Shown here: piece by piece, positions 51,601 through 64,000 of the stretch | How the letters are laid out: each line of letters opens with the position of its first letter | Position numbering within the stretch: position 1 is the first letter of the stretch | Source: Lanius collurio | Taxonomy: Eukaryota > Chordata > Aves > Passeriformes > Laniidae | NCBI GenBank assembly: GCA_020086605.1 | Contig: JACBWW010000007.1 | Location: 19,723,752 to 19,787,751, forward strand | Length of the DNA stretch: 64,000 nt | Reading direction: 5' to 3' | Translations under genes and position numbers: made by a program | Notes under the pieces: generated by a model | What the model saw: only the letters and a program-made list of their open reading frames with translations | Database searches by the model: none | Told to the model about the DNA's origin: nothing

Positions 51601-54075
51601 GAGACATTTCAAAGTTGGATCTTTCCAGCCTGAAAGGTCTTACGACAAGATGATGACTTATATGATGAAGTATATCTCATTTTCACAGCCTTCTAATGGG
51701 AGCAATGCACTGAAAAAATGCAAGGATATTATAAAAATTGTACTAACATCATTGGAGAGTAGCTATAGCCCTTCTCAGCTCATATCTCCACACCCAACAC
51801 CCAAAAAAATTAAAAAACCAAAATGGAAACATACACAAAAGCCAGGTATACAGCACTACAGTTCATAAAACACTAGCTTTAAAGTGCCATTAATTTGTGC
51901 CTTTTACATATTTCCTCTATACCCAAAGGGTGTTCTGCAACCACACTTCCTCTGGATCAGTGTCTTTTCTTTCTGATACAGAAATCATCAGTGAAATGAA
52001 TTAAAAGCAAAGTGGGGTGTGTAGAGTCACATTCTGACCACTGTGAGATTCAGCTGTTCTCAGCACATCTCAGCACAGTGCTGGTTCTGCAACTGCACAC
52101 GCAGCCCTGGCCCATCTCTGATGCCAGCTGCCTGCCAAACACAAATATCTGCAACACACTGACAAGTTAAGTCAAATAATAACACTCAGGAGAGTATTGC
52201 AGAGGAAATGCTTCTCCTTCAGTAATTGCAGGTGGAAACGGAAGCACTTTTGCCAATTCTGAGAAGCATAGGCAGTGATAAAACCTCCTGTCAGGCTCCA
52301 GCCAGTATCTGTTGTCTTCTAAAGCCACTATTTAGAAAGAAAAGAGCTGTGTGGTAAAACACCCTGATTTACTGAGAAATCACTAACCAAAATTCCAAAT
52401 CTGAAAAAGAGGAAACAAGTATTATTGACAAAACTGATGCTGTACATTCACCTTTCCCTCTGCTGTGTTTTAGTCCTTCACCTCTGCAATCAATGAGATG
52501 AACATCCCAATTAGTCATTATTTGCTCCCTTTTAACAGAAGAACCTCAGGGTCATCCTCATACCCTTCCTATAGTTTCACTGATGAGTTACTTATTTAAT
52601 ATGCTATTGACACTCACATGCCTATATAGATTAGCTGGAATTTCATTTTAAGAGTAATTTTAAAGTGAATAAAGACCAAACAATACTTTTTTTGACATCT
52701 TCAAGGTAGTTATTATGTTGCAAATTCCTTATTTGCATTTATCAAATCTCAATACAAGCTCAAAGATTTATTCCTAGAATGCACCTTTGAAACTGTGCAC
52801 TAAAACTAATCTGTGTTTCTCTGCATGAACAGAGAATTTTAACTCCCACTAGTATTAAAAGCAGTCCATACACAAGTCCCATAGAATCCAGACAAGAGCA
52901 AACTCACATAAATAATTTTTCCTTGAATTACCAAAATACTTCCAGGGCAACTTAGTTTCGTATTAAGACAGCAAAGAACCACAGTACTCATTTATTAAAG
53001 ATAATATAATGTCTTAAAAATAGTTTTAAAATGTCCTTAGTACGCTTAAGTCATCAAAGACCACAATCTGGAGAGAAAACCTTTTACAGCAATCTGCTAT
53101 TTGACATGTAAATCTGTGCCATAACCACTAAAGTCTGAAGTTTTCTAAGTCCTTCAGCAAAAAATATCTATGGCTATCAAACTACTGCTGGCTGTCAAAT
53201 CAAGTATATAAAGAATAATTCATTTCTCTGATGTAAATCCAGCAATTCCCATTCAGAGCCTGGATGCTTTCAAAGGCAAATCCTAAAAGACTGCTAGGAG
53301 GACAAGTAACCTTAAAAAAAAAAAAAAATGCTGTTGGGAATTTCCTCTGCAATGAATCAAATACCTCTAGCACAGATCCCAATTTCAGGATGTCTTTAAG
53401 GAGGCAGCTTCATGGTTCAAGGTTAAAAGTTCATTATTAATTTTTTAAGTCTGTCACATCGAATAGATAAATATTCTGATAAGGAGGGGATACAAGCATT
53501 TGATCTACAGTGGATTATAAGCTGGGCTCATAATTACAAAGCAATTCTCATTTGTATACCTTGCAAAATGTGAGAGCCATGTTCCAAGGTTGTCCTTAAA
53601 GGCATCCTTAACATAATGCTGCGAATGACGTTTCTTCTTTTTGGACATTACATTCTTTGGTGATTAATTTAAACAAAAGTTTTACAAGCTGATCATTATG
53701 AAGTTCTGAATGAGAGCATTATTACACACACAATGAAGTTACCTCTGAACAGAGGAGAGAAAGAAATCCTGGGCTCTGCCTGTATATTCACATGCAAAGT
53801 AACAACTCCCCTTCCCCACTACTATGTTGACATCATGCAGCATCTGCCTTTGACTTTTTGCATATGTAATGAAAAGATACACCTCAGAAAATAAAAAGGC
53901 AGTTTTAAAAGCAAAATAACAATTTTGTTACTTACAGCATTTGATAAAATGGTAATGAGACATTCTTTCATCTCAGGCTGTAGTCTTGCTACAGGTTTCA
54001 GCATTCTCTTCTGCTACAACTGTCATGCTCAGAAAATGCATTATTTAAAGCCCTTCCTCAGGTATCCAGTACACC

Positions 54076-54462
54076 TCAGAATACATTATTTAATGTAGGT
54101 TCTGTTCCAGGATCTTGCAGAGGCTTCCAAGTCACCCTCACCCGGCTGCTGGAGTTACGATAGACCTCTGTGCATCTTGAACCATGACTGCTGCACGTGC
54201 TATTGTAGCACAATTGATTGACACCGCTCCTAATCCCACATCCCCAGGAATAGAAGGATTTAATTGGTGTGCACTTGCAGCCACATTCTTCCAGCACTGA
54301 GGTGTGCTGCTGCACTGCGGCTTTCACAGTCCTGCCAGTTAATGGCTTTTCAATAGCTTTCAAATGGCAGCAAACTAAGCTTGATGAGTAGGCTCGAACG
54401 AAATAGCAGAGCAGGGGGATCTTAAATTTTATTTGTGCATGTTGTTCGTGAGCCAAATGCAA
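54076..54462 (-). other. Unexplained cysteine-rich open reading frame (128 codons)
   Basis: This minus-strand ORF of 128 codons runs from ATG at 54462 to the stop near 54076. It lies in a patch of higher GC content than its surroundings. The central part has a cysteine cluster (EECGCKC, then SWGCG, LCYNSTCSSHGSRC) followed by a basic stretch. I do not recognise the protein, and it matches no MYO16 segment. There is no signal peptide at the start, no clear promoter or poly-A tail, and no neighbouring exon that I can tie to it. It may be a chance ORF, a decayed retrocopy or part of an unknown transcript. It is listed because it is the only long non-repeat ORF with non-random-looking composition. 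Confidence 0.2.
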
Positions 54463-56043
54463 CCAGATTTTTCGCTAGTACTAAACCAGGATTATTTTTA
54501 GTTGCCACCAGTTGCTGTGTGAATAGGAAATTGATATAGGTTGCCAAAAATAACCATCTTTTAGCATCACAGATCATTTTTCAGTATATTATAAGGTAAA
54601 AATCAGGATAGAGCTCACAGCCATCTTCAGACTCTCATAGTTTATGCATAGATTAATTTACATTGAGCTAAAAACATGCTTGTGTGAACATTCCTTGATA
54701 TGTTCCTGTTATTATTTCTTTGTATTACATTGCATCTTTTTCACAGATGGAATATTTATGTCAGGAGAAAAAAAACTGCAAGCTCTGCATGGTTCATATC
54801 ATGATTATGCGCATGTTATCTAATGACATTTAAATCACTGATTGTAAGACAAAAAACCTAAGAAAATGCATCACTAAGAACAAGTCCATACAATTATCAC
54901 ACTGTAGAATGTACACTGTCAATGTACACTGACGCATTGCTCGGTTTCAGATTAAGGGCACACAAAAGGCAGACCTGCATTGTATTTTAAACACCCAGGC
55001 TGCAGCATCCTCTGAGAACAATTCCTGCATTACTTTGCCAGGAACAGTTACCCATTAATTTGGCTACTACTTCTGAGAAATCAACAGCTGAACTACAGTA
55101 AAACATTTTTATAATATCAAAAAATAATTTAAGAAAACTGTGCTTAGTGAAGACCTCCATTTGCTTATCATGCATCATGCTTACCACATCAACACTTCAC
55201 TAAGTGAGAGCTCTTGCAAAGGAAAACTGATGGCCCAGACATATTTAAATCTTTTATTCATCTGAAAGGGTTCTCACCTACTATTTTGTATACATAACAC
55301 TTTTAACAGCTACAAAGTGTTAAAAGAACTACAAAGGAAAAGGGGTCTAACTAACTAGTGAGGATCACGAATTCATATTCTATTAGCTATTCTACAAAGT
55401 TCCCACAAGAGCAGAAAGATATATATTCACAGATTTCCAGTGATCCATTAGCAAAACCCTTAGGTGAAATCTCTCAGCTCCTAACAGCCACGTATTTCAC
55501 ATCTGGTTTTAAGTAAAATATGCACAGCAATTCTTTTACAGAACTAATTATTTAGATTTTTTTTTTCCCCTGAAAACATAGTTTTCCAGAAAAAGTGAAA
55601 AAAAAATCAAGAAATAACCAGGGGGAAATAGGGATAAATTATATAAAACATAATATAGTAATTACTTTACCATGTAAACTTTTTTTACTGTAAAGCTCAG
55701 AAGTCCAAAGTAATTAAATCTATCCAGACTGTCTTTCACACCTGTACAACACAAAGACAGTTTGGGCCATATGGCTTATAAAATAAACATACAGAGTGTT
55801 TTAAGAGGCAATGTTAGTCATAGTTCATGAGCAAGTGTCAAGTAATCTGACAAAAAGGTCTTTGAGCAATACTTTTCAGTGGAGACATTTGTGACAGGTT
55901 CATCTCTGGTGGTACTGTCAGGCAAACAGACTGCTGTGTCTAATAACATCACGCTTCACCATCCCACACTGGTTAAAACAAGGGGCATCTCCCCTAAAAA
56001 AGGGTCAATGGGAGAAATGGACAAATGGTTTTTTTCCGCAGAC

Positions 56044-56162
56044 AGAAGGAAGGAAAGGAAGGGAGGAAAGGGAGGAAAGGGAGGAAAGGGAGGAAAGGGA
56101 AGAAAGGGAAGAAAGGGAAGAAAGGGAAGAAAGGGAAGAAAGGGAAGAAAGGGAAGAAAAGG
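56044..56162. repeat. 119-bp purine-only tract with 9-bp tandem repeat
   Basis: This is an unbroken run of 119 purines. After a GGAA-rich lead-in it becomes a 9-base tandem array: four copies of GGGAGGAAA (56061-56096), then seven copies of GGGAAGAAA (56097-56159). Because 9 is a multiple of 3, all frames stay open and create spurious ORFs on both strands (such as 55879-56169). It is a candidate triplex-forming or G-rich structural element. Confidence 0.96.
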
Positions 56163-56329
56163 CATCTGATTTTAGCTTGAACAAAATGGGAAGTATTTGG
56201 ATCTGTCTCATTTCAGATTGTAATATATGCAATTATGCCTTGAATTGCCATAGTAAAAATTTAGGATGGTGGAATTTAATAGCATTTATGTGACAGGCTA
56301 GAATACATCCTCTATCCTGCAAGGAATGA

Positions 56330-56730
56330 GAGAGAGAATTCAATCAGGCTAAGTTCAAGTTCCTGCATGTGGGTCGGGGTAGCCCCCAGTATCAGTACAG
56401 TCTGAGGGATGAAGGGATTGGGAGCAGCCCCGCTGAGACAGACTGGGAGTTACGGGTGGATAAAAGCTGGACATGAGCCAGCAATGTGTGCTTGCAGCCC
56501 AGATTGCCAACTGTGTCCTGGGCTGCACCAAAAGAAATGTGGCAGGTAAAGAGAGGTGATCCTGTCCCTCTCATCTGTCCTCATGAGAACCCATCCCTGG
56601 AAACATTCAAGGCCAGGCTGGACAGGGCTCTGAACAACCTGATCAAGTTGAAGGTGCTCATTGCAGATGAGGTTGGACTAGATGACTTTTAAATGTCCCT
56701 TTCAATCCAAAATGTTCTATGATTCTACAT
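56330..56730 (+). mobile_element. CR1 LINE 3' fragment with internal deletion
   Basis: CR1 sense landmarks run in order: AAGTTCAAGTTCCTGCATGT, TGAAGGGATTGGGAGCAGCC, AGCTGGACATGAGCCAGCAA, TGTGTGCTTGCAGCCCAGAT. Then the element jumps from AGGTGATCCTGTCCCTC (about 56570) to ATCCCTGGAAACATTCAAGG (about 56591), skipping several hundred bases of the usual body. It ends with GTTCTATGATTCTACA, the CR1 terminal motif, near 56730. The 5' end is truncated. The ORF at 56486-56692 is part of it. Confidence 0.92.
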
Positions 56731-59700
56731 CCTTTACAGAGAGCATTAAGGTACAGGACAGACTCAAATGCTGCAAGCCATTGATATTTGCATCAGACAA
56801 ACTGGGACCAGTGCTGCTGTCTACGTGGCTAACACAGCTCTGATTTCTGCTCTCCTAACGTGCACTGGTCCATGTCATCAGGGAAGAACGTGGGACTGTG
56901 ACAAGGAGGGTTGCGATAGCTTGGGTCTGTGCCCTTCAGCTGGACTGTTGGACTATGCAAGCCCATGGGCAGCATGCACTCACCTGCAGCAGGGCACTGT
57001 GCACTTTCCCATTCTCCTGGAGCCTGTGTGCTGAAAAATATGTGGCCAGTTGCTCCACTATGAATAACAGCCTCCAGACGAATGGAAAAAAGGCACGAAC
57101 TTTTCAAGAGGTGACACCTGGCAGACAGCAACCTCAATGCAGAATTTAGAGTACTATGTTTCTTTTTTTGTTTTGTTTTTAAATTATATAACAGTTTTAT
57201 TACATGGGCAATTATCATTAATGGGTTTTGAAAAGGAAGTGAAAGCATAAATGAAAACTGGGAAAGCATTGTATATTGCTGTCAGCAGGAAGGTCTGACA
57301 CACTGAAGGGCAGCATTAAAGAGAAATAAGAACAATGGAGAAGTGCAAGTGCAGAGACAGAATGAACCTCCCGAAGTGGCAGCTGAACTTGAGGAAAAAG
57401 GAAGACACAACAGGAATACTCAAGAAGCCACAATCTTGTTCACCTGCTGGAAAGACACATGCAATCTTTTGCTTGGCTAGAGTGTAGAGGAAGAACAGAG
57501 AAGAAACCACACCAGTGGAGGGCTGTACATGTCATAAACAAAGATTTCAAGTATAAGGAAAAAAGGAAAGACTTAGTTTTCTGGAATTACTCCGAAGGAG
57601 GGAATACGTCATTGTCTGATTTTACAAAACAAATCACACAGTTTGTTTATTCACAAAAAGGGGATATTAGCCATGATAGGTATTTTTTTCTGACTGAACT
57701 CCAGCAAAAATTCAAGAACTACAATTTGACCATATAAACTACAGAATTATATCTAAACAAACTCTAAGGGCATTGTAAAACTAGTTTCTCTAAAGTAAAG
57801 GTAACACTGGCACGTTTTCAATCACAGCTCCAGTGGTTCTGTACATACTACACCAGTGTTTAAGTGTACAAAAACACACAAATGCTCTTGAGCTGGGAAC
57901 AAAGACTGACCGGGTATTAAACCTGATGATAAAACACTTAATGTATTTGATTTTGTCCAGCCTAGCAAAAATAGTGATAAAATAGAATCAAGGTCAGAAA
58001 ACAAGATATATTTAGCTCTTCTGGAAAAAATCCTTGCCATCTCTCCCCATAAAGAGAAAACAGCCAATTTCATGCTTTGTACCAAATTCAGCATTCAATG
58101 AAATTACAGAGTTATTTAAAGAGAACCTTGGAACAGGTCCGCCAGCACTAGGATAGGTCTTTTTCTTAGGATAAATACCCATTTAGGGATCACCATCTCA
58201 GAGTAGACACTGCTTTCATATCTCAATTTCCAAGGCTCAGACATTGACTTAGAAATAGCAACTATGAAGTACTTCCTACAATAACTCAGCAAAAGAAAAC
58301 ACTTTAAAATAAGGTTTTGCTGTCAAGAACTGACCCACTGTATTTTACTCATGTCATGTAAGTATTTTGTTACTGCTCCGGTGTCTCCCAGTGGCACAAA
58401 AATCTGAACATTTAATAATTTTATCATCTTAGTATTTTTTAATTCACATATAACTGAAAGATTTGATAGAGATCTGCAAAGCTATCCAAAAGCAATTTGA
58501 ATAATGAGAAAAACACCATGACTACTGGTTTTAAATACATGACAGATGCTCCCCATTTATGCCATTTTTGTTCAGTGCAGCAAAGCTTGTTATACTCCTT
58601 CAGATGTTACAACTTCATTGCACTACTTATGGGTTTAAGGTTGTAGACAAAAAACGTGGAATGCAGAGTGACACTTACATGGCTCATATGTTTTGACAAG
58701 TGATACTGCTTAGCAATCAAACCTTGGCCATTCTATCCAGCTGCCAACAAGCCCCTCTTCATACAGCATCTGGTAGTTGTATGCTTTATCAGGAAGCTGG
58801 GATGAGCCATAGCAGATGTAGATACTTAGCAAGAAGGACTCTACTAATTTTCTCTACATGACTCACAGCAGAACAAAACACAGCAGTTTCTCTGAATAAT
58901 TTTTTAGATGAACTTGCACGTAAGATGAATGTGAGGTTTACTCCAGAGATAGCAGCAACGAACCGAATCCAATCACTCAATCAATCACTCAGTGTGGCTG
59001 ACCTCTAGAGAACCAGATGACTTTTCATTTTCTCTTCCCTCTTCCCTTCCTCTAAATTTTGCACCCTTTCCTTCTTTCCCATTTCACTAGAAATGCCTTG
59101 ATTTTTCAGGAAGCTGGAAATTTTCCTCCCATTCTTCTATCTAGAGATTGAAAAAAGTTAAAAAAACCTTTTTCTTCATCCCTCTATAATGTTGTAACTG
59201 AATGTATATGGGTGGACTAATCTGTAATTATTCTTCAGTGTGTTGAAAATAGTAGGTTAAAATTACAGAATATTATCTCCAGTACTGATGAAGTTTGCAA
59301 AATCACCAGAAGTCATGTGCCACCTGAAAGTACTACTTGCTTCCTGCCACACTCAAAATGACAATTCCTAGTAGTCTAGCAGTTCCTTTACTGAATGAGA
59401 TGAAAAAGCTCTCACTTGTTGTGGGAAAACCTAGAACAGAGGTAATAAAAAGGCCAAATACAAGAAGAAATCTCAATAGTCTCATATAGGGTGAGGCTTA
59501 TGTTGAGTAGTGACTTGATAAATAACTTCTTCATTACAATGTGTGAATATGCTGTTTTAAATTAGATTTCACTAGAGTTGATGAAAGGCAGCTACAGAAA
59601 GAAGCTGCAGACACTTTATATGCAAAGCCCCTTACAAGACTGAAAAGAAACTACCAAGACATGTTAAAATGATAAGCAGAAAAACATGACAGCCATCACA

Positions 59701-62700
59701 ATGCCCAGACTTAAGAAAAAAATGAAGTCAAATAATTTCCATGTAAAAAGTTATTATATGATCAGATAGATTTTTTTTGAAGTTTATAATACTCAAGAAA
59801 GAAATGAACAATGAAAAAAGTACTGCTATCCTCTTGATAATTAGTAAATGTGATGACCCATTGTATTGTATCTCTCTTTTTTTTTCTTTTCTAATCATTT
59901 TAAAATGAGGAGACAAATAATGACCATACTACTACATGCATAAAAAGTCAAGAGTACACCAGAGGAATTTGTGTATGCTTTTTGAGGGCAAATGTTACTA
60001 CAACAATGTAAATCTTTAAGTAGGGAAAACCTGAAAGGACTGCAGAATGGTTCCTTGAGATAGATGGTATTCCTAATTTAGGAAAAAATTAACTTAGACA
60101 GCTGCAAAAGCCAGAAAAGTAAGTGACAGAATCAGATTGGTCTGTACAGCACAGAGGATAGGAAGGCAACTTTAGGAACTTTAAAAATTATTCCAATACT
60201 TGGTGTCTCAAAGAGGAAAAAATAAAAGGAACTGATGTTGAAGATTTATAAAGGGGTGGGGAAGTGACAGTATTTTAAATTAGTCAACCATGATATTCAA
60301 GAAACCTACCAAAACAAAACCACGTGTGCCATATGTGAGTGCTACAGAACAAGACCAGAATGAATTTAAGTTTAAACTGAAATTACAAGATACTAAGGGG
60401 AGTTCTATAGATACAACACGAATATTGGACAACTGACAATTATTGTGCTGACAGTTATTCTGTACATCATGGTTTCTATATAGACACTGTAAACAAAGTA
60501 CAACATTATTAAATTATATAAAAGACAATCTGAAAAGCAAAGATTAAACTTAGGCAAAAAAGCTACCCAAGGCTTATTTTTTTTTCTGATTATTCTACTG
60601 TCCATTTTATCTCCTGCTAAATACAATACCACTTCTTTTTCCCAGCCTTTCTGCACTTCATTCTTCATGTAACTCAGCCCAGGTTGTTAATGCACATTTG
60701 TCTTACACAGTTTTTCTTATGAAGCATAGAGAAAAGGGGAGGGAAGGGGTGCAAGGTATGGAAAACTACATATCACTTATTATTAACTTGACTGTGCTGC
60801 CATATGTGCACAGCATTGCAACCTGCAGCTGGGATGGACTCTGTTTCTGCACCTTCTTCAGTCTCTAATGTATATATTTACTTATTTCCTCTTTTTCTCT
60901 TTATCTGTGTCAACATGTAAAGAATTCATCATTCTGACCACAAAGATCAGGTGACAGTCCAAGCAGATAAGAGAAAAAAATCAAATCAAAGGGTACAATG
61001 GTAAGAACTTTTGACATGACCTAAGACACCATGATATCGCTTGAAGATGACATGGACAAGTCCATAAGCTCACTGAAGAGAGGCATGCAGAATTTACTGC
61101 ACAAGTGAGAGATGTAGAATTTGCTGCACTCTGCTTGAACATGATAGATCTACATCTCATTCTCAAATTAGCAAAGAACAAATAAGGACCTAACAAGAAT
61201 TAGGCAGCTGCTATAGAAAGAAAGGGGAAATGAGAAAAATATATGAAGAAGCAAAGAACAGAGGTACAGTAAGATGGCTGTTAAAGGCATTGATTTATGG
61301 AGATGTCCAAGCAACAGTAAGAAAGCAGTAAATCTATATAATTTTAATAAAATTATCTGAGGTCAAAAAAAGGGCAGTCGGTGAGGTAGGTTACAAAAAA
61401 AGGCAGTGAGAATGGTGGAAAAGAACTTCTTCCAGTGAGCAGTGGACAGATCACAGCTGAGAACAGTGAGAAAGAACAAAAAAAGGGAGGAGTCCCCAAA
61501 CACAGACTAAGAATGATGTGAAGAGCACTGAAGATAAGTCAATAAATGCAAGATGCTTGATAATCACTTCCTTCAAACAGAAATAACTGAAATAATCAGA
61601 CTAGATCTTTGTATTTTGTACAAACATGAAAAATACAGGCAAAACTCATCAAGTCAGCAAACAGCTGGTTTACACATTAACCTGTAAAGAGTAAGGCACC
61701 TTTGTACAGTTACTGCACATACCACTAGAGCATCAATAACCAATAAATTCAATAAGTTCAGCACATAAGCTGAATTTTGTTAAAATTCAGACAGCTGGAA
61801 CCCAGTTTTCCTATTTTATAATAATATACTTCTTGTTATATTTCATTCCCCATGATCTGAAACCCTCTGGAACTTAAGAGTACATTCACTTTTTACTCCA
61901 ATGGCTGGCTGTTCATAACAAGCAGAAGATTAATTTCTTTGCTCTCCAATGAACTTACTCTTTTAATAAAACACTGTATTACAAATGTAGTTATTATTCT
62001 AATTTTGTTCTCTTGAAAATACAGTAATTATCCTTTATTTTAAACAGCAAAGGACACCTGAGAAAGTCAGAAAAAGAAATGTATGAGTATAATATGGTAA
62101 AACACGTCTATAAAGAAGAATTATCCAGCAGGGTAAATCATGTCATTCCAAAGAATTTACAAGCCTTTTTTTGTTTGGTTGGGGTTTTTTCTTTCATTTA
62201 TAGTGAGTTTTCCTTCAGAAAGAAAAGAAGCATTCAGCACCTTGCCATTCTGGCAGAGGGCAAATCTGCACAAGAAATTATTTCCTTCACCCTTCAGCCA
62301 AAATACCTTATGCTGAAATCACTGTGGATTGCTACTCAACCCTGTAAATTCCTAGGAGAAGAGTAAGCCACACAAGTTGGTGGCATCTATAAACCATTCC
62401 TTGATTCTTAGATTTTAACCTCAAAATCAGCAGGGCTCTGTTACTGCCTTCAAAGGATGCAAAGTGAAACACATTAAAGTGAATGACCTAAGACTACTGG
62501 AAAATGACATAAATGAGCTATCTTGGAAAAAATAATTAGCAATTATGCATAGCACACCAAGACTAATTTGCTTAACATCTCCCAAATGCTCCTCTTACAG
62601 TTGGTGTTAACTGGAGATCATGCATTTATCCACTTCTTAGTGTCTTTGTCATTTCCAAACCGCTTTTACTTATATTTACCAACATATTGCTGTCATATTT

Positions 62701-64000
62701 GAGAACAACATAGCAGTAGGTAATGCTAATTTAACTAGAGAAATTAGGGGGACTTTTTTTTCACCAAATCTAGTTCCAACCTTTTATTGCCTTGACTGAA
62801 GTCAAGAGTGGATCAGCACCTTTGACTATCAATCCTTATGGATACTCCATCTATGTAAATCAAATATTTAGTTGGCATAGGTTTATTGAATTTTGTTTTA
62901 AGGAGAAAAATAATTACATCTGCTAAAAAATATCAACTTTGCTGAAATTATAGTGTTTGAATGTAGCACATATTTAGGGTATTTGCTAAGGATATTTTCA
63001 TATTAGGATGCATTTAATCATCAGAAGCAAATTTCAGAAATGGACTTTGAACATACAAACACAGGTGCAAAGGCTTAGCCCACAGACACACTAATAATAA
63101 GATGGAAAGTTCAAATGCTTTGTAGTATTGCCATTTTTTTTATTGTGTGTCTCTGAACTTTTCTATTTTCGATTAGAATGCCATACATAATGGAGAAGAC
63201 AAATTACAGACTACTTTCTGAGGTTCAATCTAAAATGCACAGCCACATTTAGAATACCTCAAAACTGGCATAGGTAAAGAGTGAGTAAACTGGGTCCTTC
63301 AAAGACTAACCTAGGAGATTACATAACCTATATAAAAGACAATAGAAAAATATGATTCAGTAGATACAGTTTATTTCACAGTGAGCCTGGGGGTGACAAG
63401 GCAGGTGAGAAGATTTTCTTCATTGTGTTAAGGTACTGATGATGGACATATGGAGCACAGCTCCTGATGTGCCAAGGGGACACCATATGTCAGGAGGGTT
63501 GAGGAACTACAACCTGGATAAGTGACTCCAAAGAATTATAAGTGTGGCTGTGACCCCTGCAGACACCAAAAGAAAAAAGAAGAAAAAAATATATGTGCTA
63601 GAAGTTGGTGCAATCTGATGAATGCAATCTGAGACGTTACACAAAAAAGTAATGCCTTTAACAATGCAGATCAGGAATCTGCAGCAAATTAACTGCACAG
63701 AAGGAAGAAGTGTTTTCAGATTTCAACTTTTTCGAGAAAAAAATTAATAGCAAATTTTTCTTCGGCTGGTGTTTTTCTTTCTTCTTGTTTCCTCTTTATT
63801 TGGGTATAAATATTTAAAAATATAACCTATTTTGCATGTTATATTTCTGTTTACAATTATCTGAAACTAAAAGCAAGTTCAAGGTAGTTAGCCAACATCA
63901 AAGCATTTTTCATTAGTCAACACGATTATGATTTTTAATACAGGGGGTAGAAGGTCTCTGTAGGGAGCATCTAAGTTGCCAGCACAGGCAAGCATGCCAC

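Larger units (their letters stand above)
33824..64000 (-). other. MYO16: MYO16 5' intron or upstream region without recognised exon
   Basis: The sequence starts immediately upstream of a strong splice acceptor (TTTATTTCTTCCAG), so at least its left part is an intron leading to an upstream exon. I see no CpG island, core promoter or convincing exon through to the right edge, so the upstream exon and promoter are probably outside the window. Contents I can name are old CR1 remnants (about 37615-38030 and 45440-45690), a minus-strand LTR (43055-43621), CR1 fragments (about 51150-51600 and 56330-56730), purine tracts (42355-42427, 46366-46432, 56044-56162) and a cysteine-rich ORF of unknown meaning (54076-54462). 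The remaining stretches are AT-rich and unrecognised. Confidence 0.7.

Noticed and set aside
51298..51633. 111-codon ORF
   Set aside because: It is CR1 3' sequence. Its similarity to other such ORFs comes from the repeat.
55879..56169. Gly-Lys/Arg repeat ORF and antisense Leu-Pro-Phe repeat ORFs
   Set aside because: The 9-bp purine repeat keeps all frames open. The repeated peptides are by-products.
1..64000. Bacterial operons, CRISPR arrays, phage or plasmid modules
   Set aside because: There are no long contiguous coding regions, no spaced direct repeats and no ribosome binding sites, and spliced vertebrate exons are clear.

Overview
The window is vertebrate nuclear DNA, most likely from a bird. 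The evidence is AT-rich intronic sequence with small, well-spaced exons, several 5'-truncated CR1 retrotransposon fragments of the type that dominates avian repeats, and solo LTRs of an avian ERVL-like family. There is nothing prokaryotic: no operons, tRNAs, rRNAs or CRISPR arrays.

The only gene I can identify is MYO16 (unconventional myosin XVI), on the minus strand. Three coding exons of its N-terminal region are present, in transcription order at 33560-33823 (carrying the initiator methionine), 7978-8048 and 4367-4510. Their splice phases match (1, 0, 0). Joined, they give 75 residues plus one base, then 24 codons, then 48 codons: 147 residues with no stop. They cover a short N-terminal segment with an RVxF-type protein phosphatase 1 docking motif and the start of the ankyrin repeat domain. 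The remaining ankyrin repeats, the motor domain and the tail lie beyond the left edge. The promoter and upstream exons lie beyond the right edge or could not be recognised. So 64 kb hold about 0.44 kb of coding sequence.

Layout: 1-438 is the 3' part of an ERVL-like LTR. From there to 4366 is intron 3' of the last visible exon, with a CR1 copy at about 3246-3848. A 3.5 kb intron separates the exons at 4510 and 7978. A 25.5 kb intron (8049-33559) holds a CR1 copy (about 22335-23095), a complete solo LTR with a perfect 5-bp target duplication (24124-24721), a long poly-T tract and an imperfect GC-rich hairpin. Upstream of the first coding exon, 33824-64000 is intron or 5' flank with two old CR1 remnants, a minus-strand LTR (43055-43621), two younger-looking CR1 fragments (about 51150-51600 and 56330-56730) and two striking purine-only tracts (46366-46432 and 56044-56162).

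I found no undescribed gene system. The points most worth a second look are the open reading frame continuing upstream of the MYO16 start codon, the PP1 docking motif, a non-consensus ankyrin TPLH position, the GC-rich hairpin, the 119-bp purine tract and an unexplained cysteine-rich minus-strand ORF at 54076-54462.
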